A stretch of 7,751 nucleotides of DNA from Candidatus Rhabdochlamydia sp. (GCA_030043495.1 JASHXO010000026.1:1-7751); one strand, 5' to 3'. Shown: positions 1 through 6,563, counted from the first letter of the stretch. Numbers and translations are program-made. Notes: generated by a model from the letters alone, not told the origin.

Positions 1-218
1 CACATATAGATCACATCTTTTGGCTTGATCCATTCTCTTTCTGATGGAATTTTATACTCTACTTTATAAAGTAAATAACATAATAAAGCTATTCCTATCA
101 TTCCAAATACCTGTGCATAGTTTTGATTTGTGACCCAAAAAAAGAAAGAATAGATGAAAAAACCTAAAATGAGAAAATTTCCATTACGAAAAGAACCTTT
201 TTTTTTCTTACTAATCAT
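1..218 (-). CDS. Partial small membrane protein, C-terminus beyond left edge
   Basis: An open frame starts at ATG 216-218 on the minus strand and runs without a stop off the left edge, giving 72 complete codons. The first residues are very basic (MISKKKKGS). They are followed by two closely spaced hydrophobic stretches: about residues 14-29, rich in Phe and Ile (NFLILGFFIYSFFFWV), and about 35-52 (AQVFGMIGIALLCYLLYK). A more polar part with a K-P-K-D motif follows. By the positive-inside rule the N-terminus is cytoplasmic. It begins 6 bases after the pepP stop on the same strand, so it is probably the third gene of the mutL-pepP operon and may be translated by coupling, since no good Shine-Dalgarno is visible. 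A nine-A run (198-206 on the plus strand as T9) encodes the lysines at the start. I do not recognise the family, and the short visible part does not allow a functional call. Confidence 0.6.
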   Translation of the reverse strand, partial: MISKKKKGSFRNGNFLILGFFIYSFFFWVTNQNYAQVFGMIGIALLCYLLYKVEYKIPSEREWIKPKDVIYM

Positions 219-224
219 AATTTT

Positions 225-1280
225 TCATTCACGGGAAGGATAGAAGTTTTTGTGGCCGGTAGGGGTGATAAGAATTGTGTCTTCGTAACGCACCCCCCCA
301 ATGTTGGGGACGTACAGTCCCGGCTCGATGGTGAAAACCATGCCGCTTTCCAAGACGACATCTTTGTCCTCGCTGTCGAATTTGATCCGAGGAAATTCGT
401 GGACCTCGAGGCCAATGCCATGGCCAAGACTATGGACGAATAAATCTTCGACATTTTCTTCGCACATTACTTGCCGAGCAGCCATGTCGAGTTGTTTGAT
501 TTTAACTCCAGGACGACACAGCTTTAGCGCGCTTTGTTGAGCGCGCTTTGCAATTTCATAGAGACGCCGAAGATAAGGGTCTTCTTTTTTATAAAACAAG
601 ACACGGGTCATGTCTGAATGATAATTGTCGACCGAAATCCCTATGTCGATCAGAACAATGTTTCCCTCATTAAGTTGGGTTTCTTGAGAACGATAATGAG
701 GCATAGCAGAATTGGGCCCAAAGGCGATGATCGGTTCAAATGAAAGTCGATCTGCGCCGCGCTCCAGGCAGAAGATTTCAAACCGCTTCGAGAGCTCTTT
801 CTCCTTGACCCCTTTTTTTAACGAAGCGTAAATAAATTGAAACCCTTTCCACAGGAGGGCTGCACTTTTTTGCAATTTTTGAATCTCATCCTTATCCTTG
901 ATTGCTCGGACATGTTTAAAAAAAGATGTTGAAGGAACAAATTTGATTTTCACGCCAGCTTTTTTCTGCCAATACTGCAAGCGCAAAAAATGATCGTAGG
1001 AAGTATGCCTACCGTCGAAACCCAAACTCTTTATCTGATGGGACTTGCAGAAAGACTGAAACTTTTCCGGACTATCTAATGATGTTTTGGAGGGAGACTT
1101 TTCTTCGGCAATTTGCAAATATCTTCCATCGACAAGAAGGAGCACATCTGAGGAATGGACAAGCAGTCGTCCCGCTGATAATTTTAACCCAGTGAAATAA
1201 AATAGCTCGAGTGGGTGCTCGATCAAACACACATCAAGCTTTTCCTTCTTCAAAGCGTTCTGCAAATGCTTCAATCGCAT
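225..1280 (-). CDS. pepP: M24-family Xaa-Pro aminopeptidase (aminopeptidase P type)
   Basis: This is a metallopeptidase of the 'pita-bread' M24 family that removes N-terminal residues preceding proline in the cytoplasm. With the ATG at 1278-1280 the protein has 351 residues: an N-terminal creatinase-like domain (about 1-130) and a C-terminal catalytic domain. All five dinuclear metal ligands are present: D212 (LIDIG), D223 (HSDMTR), H287 (SLGHGIG), E319 (FTIEPGLY) and E333 (VRYEDT). The frame is open upstream to an ATG at 1376. I chose the start beginning MRLKHLQNALKKEK because family members begin a few residues before such a helix, and the longer forms would add up to 32 residues deep inside mutL. 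The chosen start still overlaps the end of mutL by 47 bases, which suggests co-transcription and translational coupling. No strong Shine-Dalgarno is visible. The mutL-pepP order matches Chlamydia as I recall it. The exact start is the main uncertainty. Confidence 0.92.
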   Translation of the reverse strand: MRLKHLQNALKKEKLDVCLIEHPLELFYFTGLKLSAGRLLVHSSDVLLLVDGRYLQIAEEKSPSKTSLDSPEKFQSFCKSHQIKSLGFDGRHTSYDHFLRLQYWQKKAGVKIKFVPSTSFFKHVRAIKDKDEIQKLQKSAALLWKGFQFIYASLKKGVKEKELSKRFEIFCLERGADRLSFEPIIAFGPNSAMPHYRSQETQLNEGNIVLIDIGISVDNYHSDMTRVLFYKKEDPYLRRLYEIAKRAQQSALKLCRPGVKIKQLDMAARQVMCEENVEDLFVHSLGHGIGLEVHEFPRIKFDSEDKDVVLESGMVFTIEPGLYVPNIGGVRYEDTILITPTGHKNFYPSRE

Positions 1281-3048
1281 GCGATGATGCTGTTTTTCTC
1301 GTGAAATGGCTTTCAAGCTCTTCCTCCCCGACATAAAATAATATTCTTTTCCCTTGCGGACAATGGAATGGATCATCTACTTGTAGCAGTTCTTTTATCA
1401 AATGCGTGGCTTCCGTTACAGTGTAGCTTTTTTTCCGGCCGCGAATCTGCCTGCAGATACAGGCTGCCAAGCGGCGATTTTTATCTTCTGTCAGCGATTT
1501 TCCACGTTCAATGCCTTGAAGCACAGCAATCATCTCTTCAAAGACAATGGCAACTTCTCCTTCTTCTAAAAAAGAAGGAATCGCTTCGATTAAAAACACC
1601 GTTTGTCCAATTTCGCGGATTTGCATCCCAAGTTTTTGGATGGCCTCAAGATGTCCGCTGAGCAACTGGGCTTCTGCTCGAGAATAACTCAAAGTCAACG
1701 GAATCAAAAGCCCTTGGGATAAGTGAGCGGAAGCTTTCGCATTGCGCATCATGGCTTCAAATTGAAGTCTGCTTTCCACGGCGAGAAGGTCGATCCAGGC
1801 GATTCCAGGAGCATCAAATGAAAAAGGGCGAGGCAGACTTTTTGCCTCTACGAGAAAATAGTGGCGATAGAGGCCGATGATATTTATCCCGACGTCAAGT
1901 GAAAATTCCTGATGGGGGACCTCGTTAATTTCTTCTTTGAAGACTAAAGGCGCAGAAAAATCTGGATTGGGACTGGAAATCGAAGGAAAAGAAGTTTCTT
2001 TGATCTCAAATGAGGGAACAAAAGTTTCTTGTGTTGGCGATTCATTAAAGGAGAGAGCATGGTTCACTGCCGAATGGAGCGCATATTTGACCATATCTTC
2101 TTCGCGCAAACGGATTTCTTTTTTTTGAGGATGAACATTGACATCGAGAAGTTCGGGCGGAATGGAGAGATGGAGCAGATATACCGGATGTCGATCAGTG
2201 CTCAAACGTGTTCCGTAGGCATCGCGGATGGCGAAAGATATCGAGGAGCAAAATACAGGTCTGCGATTGACAAAAAGATATTGTCCCGAGCGATTGTGAC
2301 GCGAAAATAATGGATCTCCGATCAACCCATTTGCCTTATAATTTCCTTCATCCATTTCGAGCACATGTGTAGAGTTTAAAAACTCTTCTCCCAATAAAAC
2401 TGCCACACGCCTTTTCAATAAAAGCGGAAAAGGTTCCGCATTTGAGGAAGATAAGGAAAATTGAGAGTGCCTTTGCTGAACTAGCTCGAATCCGATCTCC
2501 GGATGAGCCAGTGCAAGCTGCGTCACTGCTTTTGTAATCTCTGCGCTGCTTGCGGCAGCGCTTTTTTGAAATTTTTTTCGCGCCGGAACATTGTAAAACA
2601 AGGAGCGTACTTCAATCGTTGTTCCACGGGTCCTCGCGCTTGGGGCAATGTGATCGATCTTCCCTCCTTCGATTTCTAAAAGAACAGCCGGCGCATTTTC
2701 CATGGCAGTTAACAGTGTCATTTTGGAAATAGCCGCTATCGAAGCAAGAGCTTCTCCTCGAAAACCCATCGTCGTCAGGGCAAAAAGATCATCGGCATCG
2801 ACGATTTTGGAAGTTGCATGCCTCTGCAAACTGAGGACAGCATCATCAGGAGACATCCCAGAACCATTATCACTGATTTTAATTCCTTGAAATCCTCCAG
2901 AGAGAACTTCAATAGATATTTGTGTGGCGCCGGCATCGATCGCATTTTCAATTAATTCCTTAATCACTGAAGCAGGATTCTCGATAACTTCTCCTGCAGC
3001 AATCTGATTGATTGTCTGGTCCGAGAGTATGCAAATTTTGCTGGCCAT
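1234..3048 (-). CDS. mutL: DNA mismatch repair protein MutL
   Basis: MutL is the GHKL ATPase that links mismatch recognition by MutS to downstream excision. From ATG 3046-3048 the protein has 604 residues, normal for the family. ATPase motifs are intact: E31 and N35 (KELIENAIDAGAT), DNGSG at 60-64, GFRGEAL at 95-101, and the RGTTIEV/LFYNVPAR region at 141-157. The transducer domain follows (LFVNRRPV about 258-265, LDVNVHPQK 301-309). A low-complexity Ser/Pro/Glu linker (about 333-385) leads to the C-terminal dimerisation domain. In that domain the endonuclease motif DQHAxxExxxxE is degenerate (D420, L421, L422, A423, S426, E431), and the later CPHGRP-type motif reads CPQGKR at 563-568. An in-frame ATG at 3081 exists, but 3048 puts a family-typical N-terminus (MASKICILSDQTINQIAAGEV-like) first and has AAGGA about 9 bases upstream. 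It is the first gene of the minus-strand operon with pepP. Confidence 0.95.
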   Translation of the reverse strand: MASKICILSDQTINQIAAGEVIENPASVIKELIENAIDAGATQISIEVLSGGFQGIKISDNGSGMSPDDAVLSLQRHATSKIVDADDLFALTTMGFRGEALASIAAISKMTLLTAMENAPAVLLEIEGGKIDHIAPSARTRGTTIEVRSLFYNVPARKKFQKSAAASSAEITKAVTQLALAHPEIGFELVQQRHSQFSLSSSNAEPFPLLLKRRVAVLLGEEFLNSTHVLEMDEGNYKANGLIGDPLFSRHNRSGQYLFVNRRPVFCSSISFAIRDAYGTRLSTDRHPVYLLHLSIPPELLDVNVHPQKKEIRLREEDMVKYALHSAVNHALSFNESPTQETFVPSFEIKETSFPSISSPNPDFSAPLVFKEEINEVPHQEFSLDVGINIIGLYRHYFLVEAKSLPRPFSFDAPGIAWIDLLAVESRLQFEAMMRNAKASAHLSQGLLIPLTLSYSRAEAQLLSGHLEAIQKLGMQIREIGQTVFLIEAIPSFLEEGEVAIVFEEMIAVLQGIERGKSLTEDKNRRLAACICRQIRGRKKSYTVTEATHLIKELLQVDDPFHCPQGKRILFYVGEEELESHFTRKTASSHAIEAFAERFEEGKA

Positions 3049-3122
3049 TGCGGGCTTTCCTTTTGTGAAACCAATATTCATGATAAACTAAGAAAAGAAA
3101 AAACTAAAAGCCAATCCTACCT
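3049..3122. promoter_or_regulatory. Divergent spacer between mutL and the tRNA nucleotidyltransferase gene
   Basis: This 74-base AT-rich spacer must carry promoters for both divergent units. For mutL, a TATCAT -10-like hexamer lies at 3080-3085 (minus strand), with a weak TTTAGT 17 bases upstream at 3103-3108. This would give a leader of about 25 bases containing the AAGGA ribosome site. For the plus-strand gene, TTGTGA at 3063-3068 and TAAACT at 3084-3089 are 15 bases apart, a poor match. No Shine-Dalgarno precedes the ATG at 3123. The hexamers are read by eye and the evidence is weak. Confidence 0.3.
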
Positions 3123-4364
3123 ATGCCAGCAGTCCCTTACGCCACAACAATCGTCAAAAGGCTTGCCGGAGCAGGACATATCGCTTATTTCGCGGGAGGA
3201 TGGGTCCGCGATTATCTGATGAAACATCCCTCAGATGATATCGATATCGCTACCTCAGCGTCTGTGCAGGAAATTCAAGCGCTTTTTCCGAAAACGATCC
3301 CAGTCGGCGTCGCTTTTGGAATTGTCATCGTTGTTGAAGAAGGGCACCATTTTGAAGTCGCCACATTCCGTAAAGAACAAGGCTATCTCGATGGAAGACG
3401 GCCGACAAGCATTGAGCCAGCCTCTCCCCAAGAAGATGCTCAACGAAGAGATTTTACGATCAACGGGATGTTTTGGGATCCTTTAAAAAATCAATTGCAT
3501 GACTATATCGGTGGACAGAAAGATTTAGCGCAAGGGATTATGCGAGCGATCGGGGACCCTCACGAACGGTTCTTGGAAGACCGTTTACGAATGATGCGGG
3601 CTGTCCGCTATTCGACTCGATTTAACTTTCCTATCGAAACCGAAACGCTGCAGGCCATTTTGAGCCATGCGCCCTCTCTTCTTCCCGCCGTTGCAATGGA
3701 GCGAGTCTGGCAAGAATTTAAAAAAATGTCTCTATTCGCACACTTCGATCGAGGTCTCGTCACATTGCATCAATTAAGTCTTCTTCCAACAATCTTTCCT
3801 CAGTTAAAAGGAATTTCTCTTGAAGAAATTCAAATACGACTTAAACCTTTGGCTTTTTTTCCCAAAGACGCGCCGACAATTACAGAATTGCTAGAACTCT
3901 TTCCCAACCATTCTCTCGAACAACTGTTTGAACTTTGCGATTATCTAAAACTTTCACGCTCCGAACGAGAAATTGTGCGTTTCCTCTACCATGCAAAACA
4001 GATGCTCAATATGCCCCAAGAATGGCTGGCCAAACTTGAAAAGATCGAATGGGCTCAATTCTATGCCAATCCCCATGCAAAAACCTGCTTAGCAATTTTT
4101 GCAGCCCATCTTCCCTTGGAAATTCGGGAAAACTTCTTAAAAGAGCACAATTCTCGTAGACAATCTTTAGAAGTTGCGATCCAACGTATCCGCTCGCAAA
4201 CTCCAGTTGTTCGAGCAGACCATCTAATGAGAGAAGGAATTTCTCCGGGCAAAAAAATGGGGGGGCTTCTTAAAGAAGCAGAAAGGATCAGTATCAATGA
4301 AGGGATCGATAAGACCGAGACGATAATTGATCTCCTCAAAAAATCCAGTCTGTGGAATACTTGA
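3123..4364 (+). CDS. cca: Class II tRNA nucleotidyltransferase, CCA-adding type (often annotated poly(A) polymerase)
   Basis: This 413-residue cytoplasmic enzyme belongs to the class II nucleotidyltransferase superfamily that adds CCA to tRNA 3' ends or poly(A) to RNA. Head motifs are complete: GGWVRD at 25-30 (G-G/S-x-R), the metal-binding pair D39 and D41 (DDIDIAT), the flexible-loop segment FRKEQGYLDGRRP at 82-94, RRDFTING at 108-115, and the nucleotide-selecting E152-D153-x-x-R156 (LEDRLRMMRAVRY). The segment after the DxD reads PVGVAFGIVIVV, like CCA-adding enzymes, and I see no G-(R/K)-(R/K)-F signature of PcnB-type poly(A) polymerases. I therefore favour CCA addition, although A-adding or CC-adding specialisation cannot be excluded. 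The helical C-terminal body ends with a G-I-S-P-G-K-K-M-G-G-L-L motif typical of the family. No HD phosphohydrolase domain is present. A run of A7-T-G7 (4251-4265) lies near the 3' end. The start is bounded by an upstream in-frame stop at 3105-3107. Confidence 0.9.
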   Translation: MPAVPYATTIVKRLAGAGHIAYFAGGWVRDYLMKHPSDDIDIATSASVQEIQALFPKTIPVGVAFGIVIVVEEGHHFEVATFRKEQGYLDGRRPTSIEPASPQEDAQRRDFTINGMFWDPLKNQLHDYIGGQKDLAQGIMRAIGDPHERFLEDRLRMMRAVRYSTRFNFPIETETLQAILSHAPSLLPAVAMERVWQEFKKMSLFAHFDRGLVTLHQLSLLPTIFPQLKGISLEEIQIRLKPLAFFPKDAPTITELLELFPNHSLEQLFELCDYLKLSRSEREIVRFLYHAKQMLNMPQEWLAKLEKIEWAQFYANPHAKTCLAIFAAHLPLEIRENFLKEHNSRRQSLEVAIQRIRSQTPVVRADHLMREGISPGKKMGGLLKEAERISINEGIDKTETIIDLLKKSSLWNT

Positions 4365-4369
4365 GCCCT

Positions 4370-5287
4370 ATGTTAAAAAAAATTTTCATCGGACTAGCTT
4401 TATTTCTTTTTCTTATTTCCTTTTTCTTAGGGATAGATCGATTTGTTCATCATGAATCATCCCGTTTCACTTTGAGTAAAGTCATCTCATCACAAGGAAG
4501 TTCTTCGGAATGGGAAATCCCTAAACTTCCTCTTGAAGAACAAAAAAACCTCGAACAGATTTTAAATCAGAAATTTACATATTACAGTAAAGGCTCACAG
4601 TCCTACGTCTTCATTTCGGAAGATAAAAAATTTATCCTCAAGTTCCTCAAACAAGAAAAACTCCGTCCGAAATCCTGGCTAGCTTATCTCCCTCTCTCAT
4701 TCAATCCTTATCACCAAGAATACCTCTTTAAAAAGGAGAAGTGCCGGGCAACTTTTTCTGCCTGCAAAACCGCCTTTCAGGAACTAAAAAAGGAATCCGG
4801 ATTGATTTATGTCCATCTCAATAATTCACGTGACCTAAATAAAAAAATAACGATTTTGGACAAGAATGGCGAGCAGCATATTGTTGATATCGACAAGACT
4901 TGTTTTTATGTGCAAAAGCGCGCACAACTTATCTACTTGCGCATTTCTGAACTCATGCATAGCAATGACATTGAAGGCGCTAAGCGAATTATCTCTTCCG
5001 TTTTCTCATTAATCGATTTTCTCGGGAAAAAGGGAGTTTTTGACAACGATCCTATTCTCCGCAAAAACTTTGGTCTGATTGACGACGTTGCCGTTCAAAT
5101 TGATATCGGCAAGCTTCGCATCGATCCCGTGCGGCAACAAACTTTAGCCTATAAACAAGAAGTAGGCAGCATCACCAATAGCTTTAAAATTTGGATAGAG
5201 AAGAATTATCCTGTTCTTTCCGAGTATTTCAAAGAGTGCCTTAAAGAAGCCCAATTCACAAATGAATCGACGGCGAGCGAACCTTGA
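4370..5287 (+). CDS. Membrane-anchored divergent kinase-like protein, paralogue 1
   Basis: I do not recognise a named family. The 305-residue protein starts MLKK, then has one hydrophobic segment (about 5-22, IFIGLALFLFLISFFLGI), a signal anchor that by charge would place the rest outside the cytoplasm. The remainder resembles a stripped-down protein-kinase fold. G75-S-Q-S-Y and FISED (81-85) with ILKF and K91 look like the nucleotide loop and VAIK lysine strands. VQKRAQ (181-186) may be the hinge. D225-N-D227...N233-F-G looks like the catalytic loop, and Q-I-D245-I-G like the DFG magnesium loop. The D227-to-N233 spacing is one residue longer than canonical HRDxxxxN. It is clearly homologous to the convergent gene at 5324-6238: 25 of 43 residues are identical in the block 68-110. 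It begins 5 bases after the cca stop, so it is likely co-transcribed with cca. A GTG at 4352 could add six residues, but the paralogue also begins MLKK, supporting 4370. Confidence 0.8.
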   Translation: MLKKIFIGLALFLFLISFFLGIDRFVHHESSRFTLSKVISSQGSSSEWEIPKLPLEEQKNLEQILNQKFTYYSKGSQSYVFISEDKKFILKFLKQEKLRPKSWLAYLPLSFNPYHQEYLFKKEKCRATFSACKTAFQELKKESGLIYVHLNNSRDLNKKITILDKNGEQHIVDIDKTCFYVQKRAQLIYLRISELMHSNDIEGAKRIISSVFSLIDFLGKKGVFDNDPILRKNFGLIDDVAVQIDIGKLRIDPVRQQTLAYKQEVGSITNSFKIWIEKNYPVLSEYFKECLKEAQFTNESTASEP

Positions 5288-5323
5288 CACAAAATACGCC
5301 GAAAGGCTTATCCAAAACTCGCG
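5288..5323. other. Convergent intergenic spacer between the two paralogues
   Basis: Only 36 bases separate the two converging stop codons. The spacer holds a small stem-loop with a GNRA-type tetraloop (GCC-GAAA-GGC, 5298-5307). It could extend past a C/T mismatch with ATA/TAT. No U-tract follows in either direction, so I do not call it a terminator, and transcription from both sides may overlap. Confidence 0.35.
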
Positions 5324-6238
5324 TTAAAAAGAGTGATTGATGATTTTTTGGGCTTCTTCTTGGATGAAGAGGGTAGCTTCTGGATAATTTTCCTGGGCCC
5401 ATACATCCAATCGCTCCGCCGCATGTAAGACTTCATTGCGGAAATTAAGTGGATATTTCATAGAGCTGTCCCGTGTTAAAGTCGCACAATCGATTTGGAT
5501 GGCTTGGTTTTCGACAAATCCAAAGTTATTGCGAATGCTCAAATCTTGATCCACAAAGCCTTTTTCACATCTAGCCGCAATGAGCAGTAAAAAGGATCGA
5601 ATGCACAATTTAAGGTCCTCGTAATTTTCTTTTCTGACGAGTTCATCCAGGTGCTCATAGATTTTTTGCGCCCGTCGTTGTACGATAAATTCAACATTGT
5701 CCAAATTTAAAGAATATTTCTTCCCTTTATTATCAATGAGTGTAACATTCGATGTAAATTCACTCGTTTTATTTAAATGGATATATAACAGACCAGTCTC
5801 ATCGCGTAAGGATTCATAAGCGGCTTTGTAACTCTCAAAAATCCTTTCAGAGAAAAGTTGATTGCTAGTTTCGTGTTTGAATCCTAGTCTTTGCAAAATA
5901 GAAAGAGGGAGGCTATTTAACCAGTCTTTAGGGAAAAGATTCTTCATCTTGAAGAACTTTAGAATATATTCGCGATCTTCGCTAATAAAAGCATAACACT
6001 GATTGCCTGAAGCGAGATAATAGAATTTTTGTGGAAATATTTTTTGGGTTAAAAGTTCTCTTTGCTTTTCCGAAAGAGGTTCGACTTCCCAACCATAGTT
6101 GAAACCCAATCGAGAAGTAATTTTGCCGACGGTAAAACCGGTGCTCCGACAGCAAAAAAACAAGCCTCCCCCCATGAGAACCAAAGGAAAAACGGCTAAC
6201 AACATTAATAAAATAAGAGTCCTTTTCTTCTTCAGCAT
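5324..6238 (-). CDS. Membrane-anchored divergent kinase-like protein, paralogue 2
   Basis: This 304-residue protein is the homologue of the product of 4370-5287, encoded convergently. It starts MLKKKR, followed by a hydrophobic segment (about 7-28, ending GGGLFFCC). The cysteines do not make a convincing lipobox because Phe precedes Cys, so a signal anchor is more likely. Shared kinase-like elements are G78-N-Q-C-Y, FISED (85-89), ILKF with K94, VQRRAQ (186-191), D230-Q-D232...N238-F-G and Q-I-D250. Here the DFG-like triplet is D-C-A instead of the paralogue's D-I-G. The block 71-113 has 25 of 43 residues identical to the paralogue, while N-terminal anchors and C-termini differ, which indicates an old duplication. 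No Shine-Dalgarno is visible before the ATG at 6236-6238. Function, substrate and even catalytic activity are unknown. The kinase assignment rests on motif order and spacing and needs structural confirmation. Confidence 0.8.
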   Translation of the reverse strand: MLKKKRTLILLMLLAVFPLVLMGGGLFFCCRSTGFTVGKITSRLGFNYGWEVEPLSEKQRELLTQKIFPQKFYYLASGNQCYAFISEDREYILKFFKMKNLFPKDWLNSLPLSILQRLGFKHETSNQLFSERIFESYKAAYESLRDETGLLYIHLNKTSEFTSNVTLIDNKGKKYSLNLDNVEFIVQRRAQKIYEHLDELVRKENYEDLKLCIRSFLLLIAARCEKGFVDQDLSIRNNFGFVENQAIQIDCATLTRDSSMKYPLNFRNEVLHAAERLDVWAQENYPEATLFIQEEAQKIINHSF

Positions 6239-6257
6239 ATCAAAGCAAGTTATCTCA

Positions 6258-6286
6258 GGTATAGAAACGGATCAATTTTATTTAAA
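6258..6286 (-). promoter_or_regulatory. Possible promoter for kinase-like paralogue 2
   Basis: On the minus strand TTTAAA (plus 6281-6286) and TATACC (plus 6258-6263) are separated by exactly 17 bases, four of six matches each to the vegetative consensus hexamers. The start of transcription would fall around 6250, giving a very short leader of about a dozen bases. That fits with the absence of a Shine-Dalgarno before the start codon. By-eye prediction in AT-rich DNA. Confidence 0.3.
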
Positions 6287-6399
6287 GAGGCCTTTCTTAG
6301 GTAGATTTATCAATCATCTAAATGTGTAGGCATTCTCTGAGTGATGAAATCAGAACTGACGCATTTAAATTTTTACGTCTCTTTTCTGCCATCCAGAAG

Positions 6400-6438
6400 C
6401 ATGTCGGGAACATGGGCATGCCGCATGTTCTCGACATG
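6400..6438. repeat. Near-perfect 15-bp inverted repeat with five CATG tetramers
   Basis: The left arm CATGTCGGGAACATG (6400-6414) and right arm CATGTTCTCGACATG (6424-6438) are complementary at 14 of 15 positions. The one exception (G6407/T6431) is a G-U wobble in plus-strand RNA. The 9-base centre GGCATGCCG holds its own 8-bp palindrome (GGCATGCC, 6415-6422). CATG occurs at 6400, 6411, 6417, 6424 and 6435. The block is noticeably more GC-rich than the flanks. No T-run follows in the plus direction, so it is not a classic intrinsic terminator. It may be a dispersed palindromic repeat, a dyad binding site or a structured RNA element. Confidence 0.75.
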
Positions 6439-6514
6439 TGTGAAAGGCGAAATTATTCAGACTTTAAATTCAAAAATCCCTTTTAACACTTGGAGCCCTG
6501 GATGAAATGCAGCA

Positions 6515-6530
6515 ATTCTAAATTTGGAAT
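6515..6530. repeat. 16-bp AT-rich near-palindrome beside the insertion sequence end
   Basis: ATTCTAAA followed directly by TTTGGAAT forms two 8-base half-sites that are complementary except for one T/G pair, with no loop. The gap-free arrangement resembles a dimer binding site more than an RNA hairpin. It ends 11 bases left of the inferred insertion point. In AT-rich DNA such a palindrome could arise by chance. Confidence 0.35.
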
Positions 6531-6563
6531 AAAGATCCCCCTAGTGTTCTGTAAACTTAATTT

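Larger units (their letters stand above)
6239..6541. other. Non-coding stretch between paralogue 2 and the insertion sequence
   Basis: I find no supported gene in these roughly 300 bases. The longest plus-strand frame here (6344-6505, 53 codons) has no ribosome site and runs straight through the large palindrome. The stretch holds a possible promoter for the minus-strand gene (6258-6286), a near-perfect inverted repeat (6400-6438) and a small AT-rich palindrome (6515-6530). The right half (about 6441-6540) is otherwise featureless and AT-rich up to the CTAG where the insertion sequence starts. Confidence 0.6.

Noticed and set aside
3049..3081. ATG at 3081 as the start of mutL
   Set aside because: It would add 11 residues not seen at MutL N-termini and would overlap the best -10-like sequence. 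The ATG at 3048 has an AAGGA site.
4061..4339. 92-codon minus-strand open frame inside cca
   Set aside because: It is fully antisense to the conserved C-terminal part of the nucleotidyltransferase and has no domain or ribosome site supporting it.
4352..4369. GTG at 4352 as start of kinase-like paralogue 1
   Set aside because: It overlaps the cca end and adds six residues that the paralogue lacks. The ATG at 4370 gives the same MLKK beginning as the paralogue.
5298..5307. GCC-GAAA-GGC stem-loop as a bidirectional terminator between the paralogues
   Set aside because: The perfect stem is only 3 bp and no U-tract follows on either strand.
6400..6438. Reading the large palindrome as an intrinsic terminator
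   Set aside because: No T-run follows the stem in the plus direction, and in the minus direction the nearby T-rich stretch is not adjacent to the stem. The gene on that strand starts downstream rather than ending there.
6344..6505. 53-codon plus-strand frame starting MKSELTHLNF
   Set aside because: It has no Shine-Dalgarno, reads through the 39-base palindrome, and its composition reflects that repeat rather than a protein. It could be revisited if relatives conserve it.
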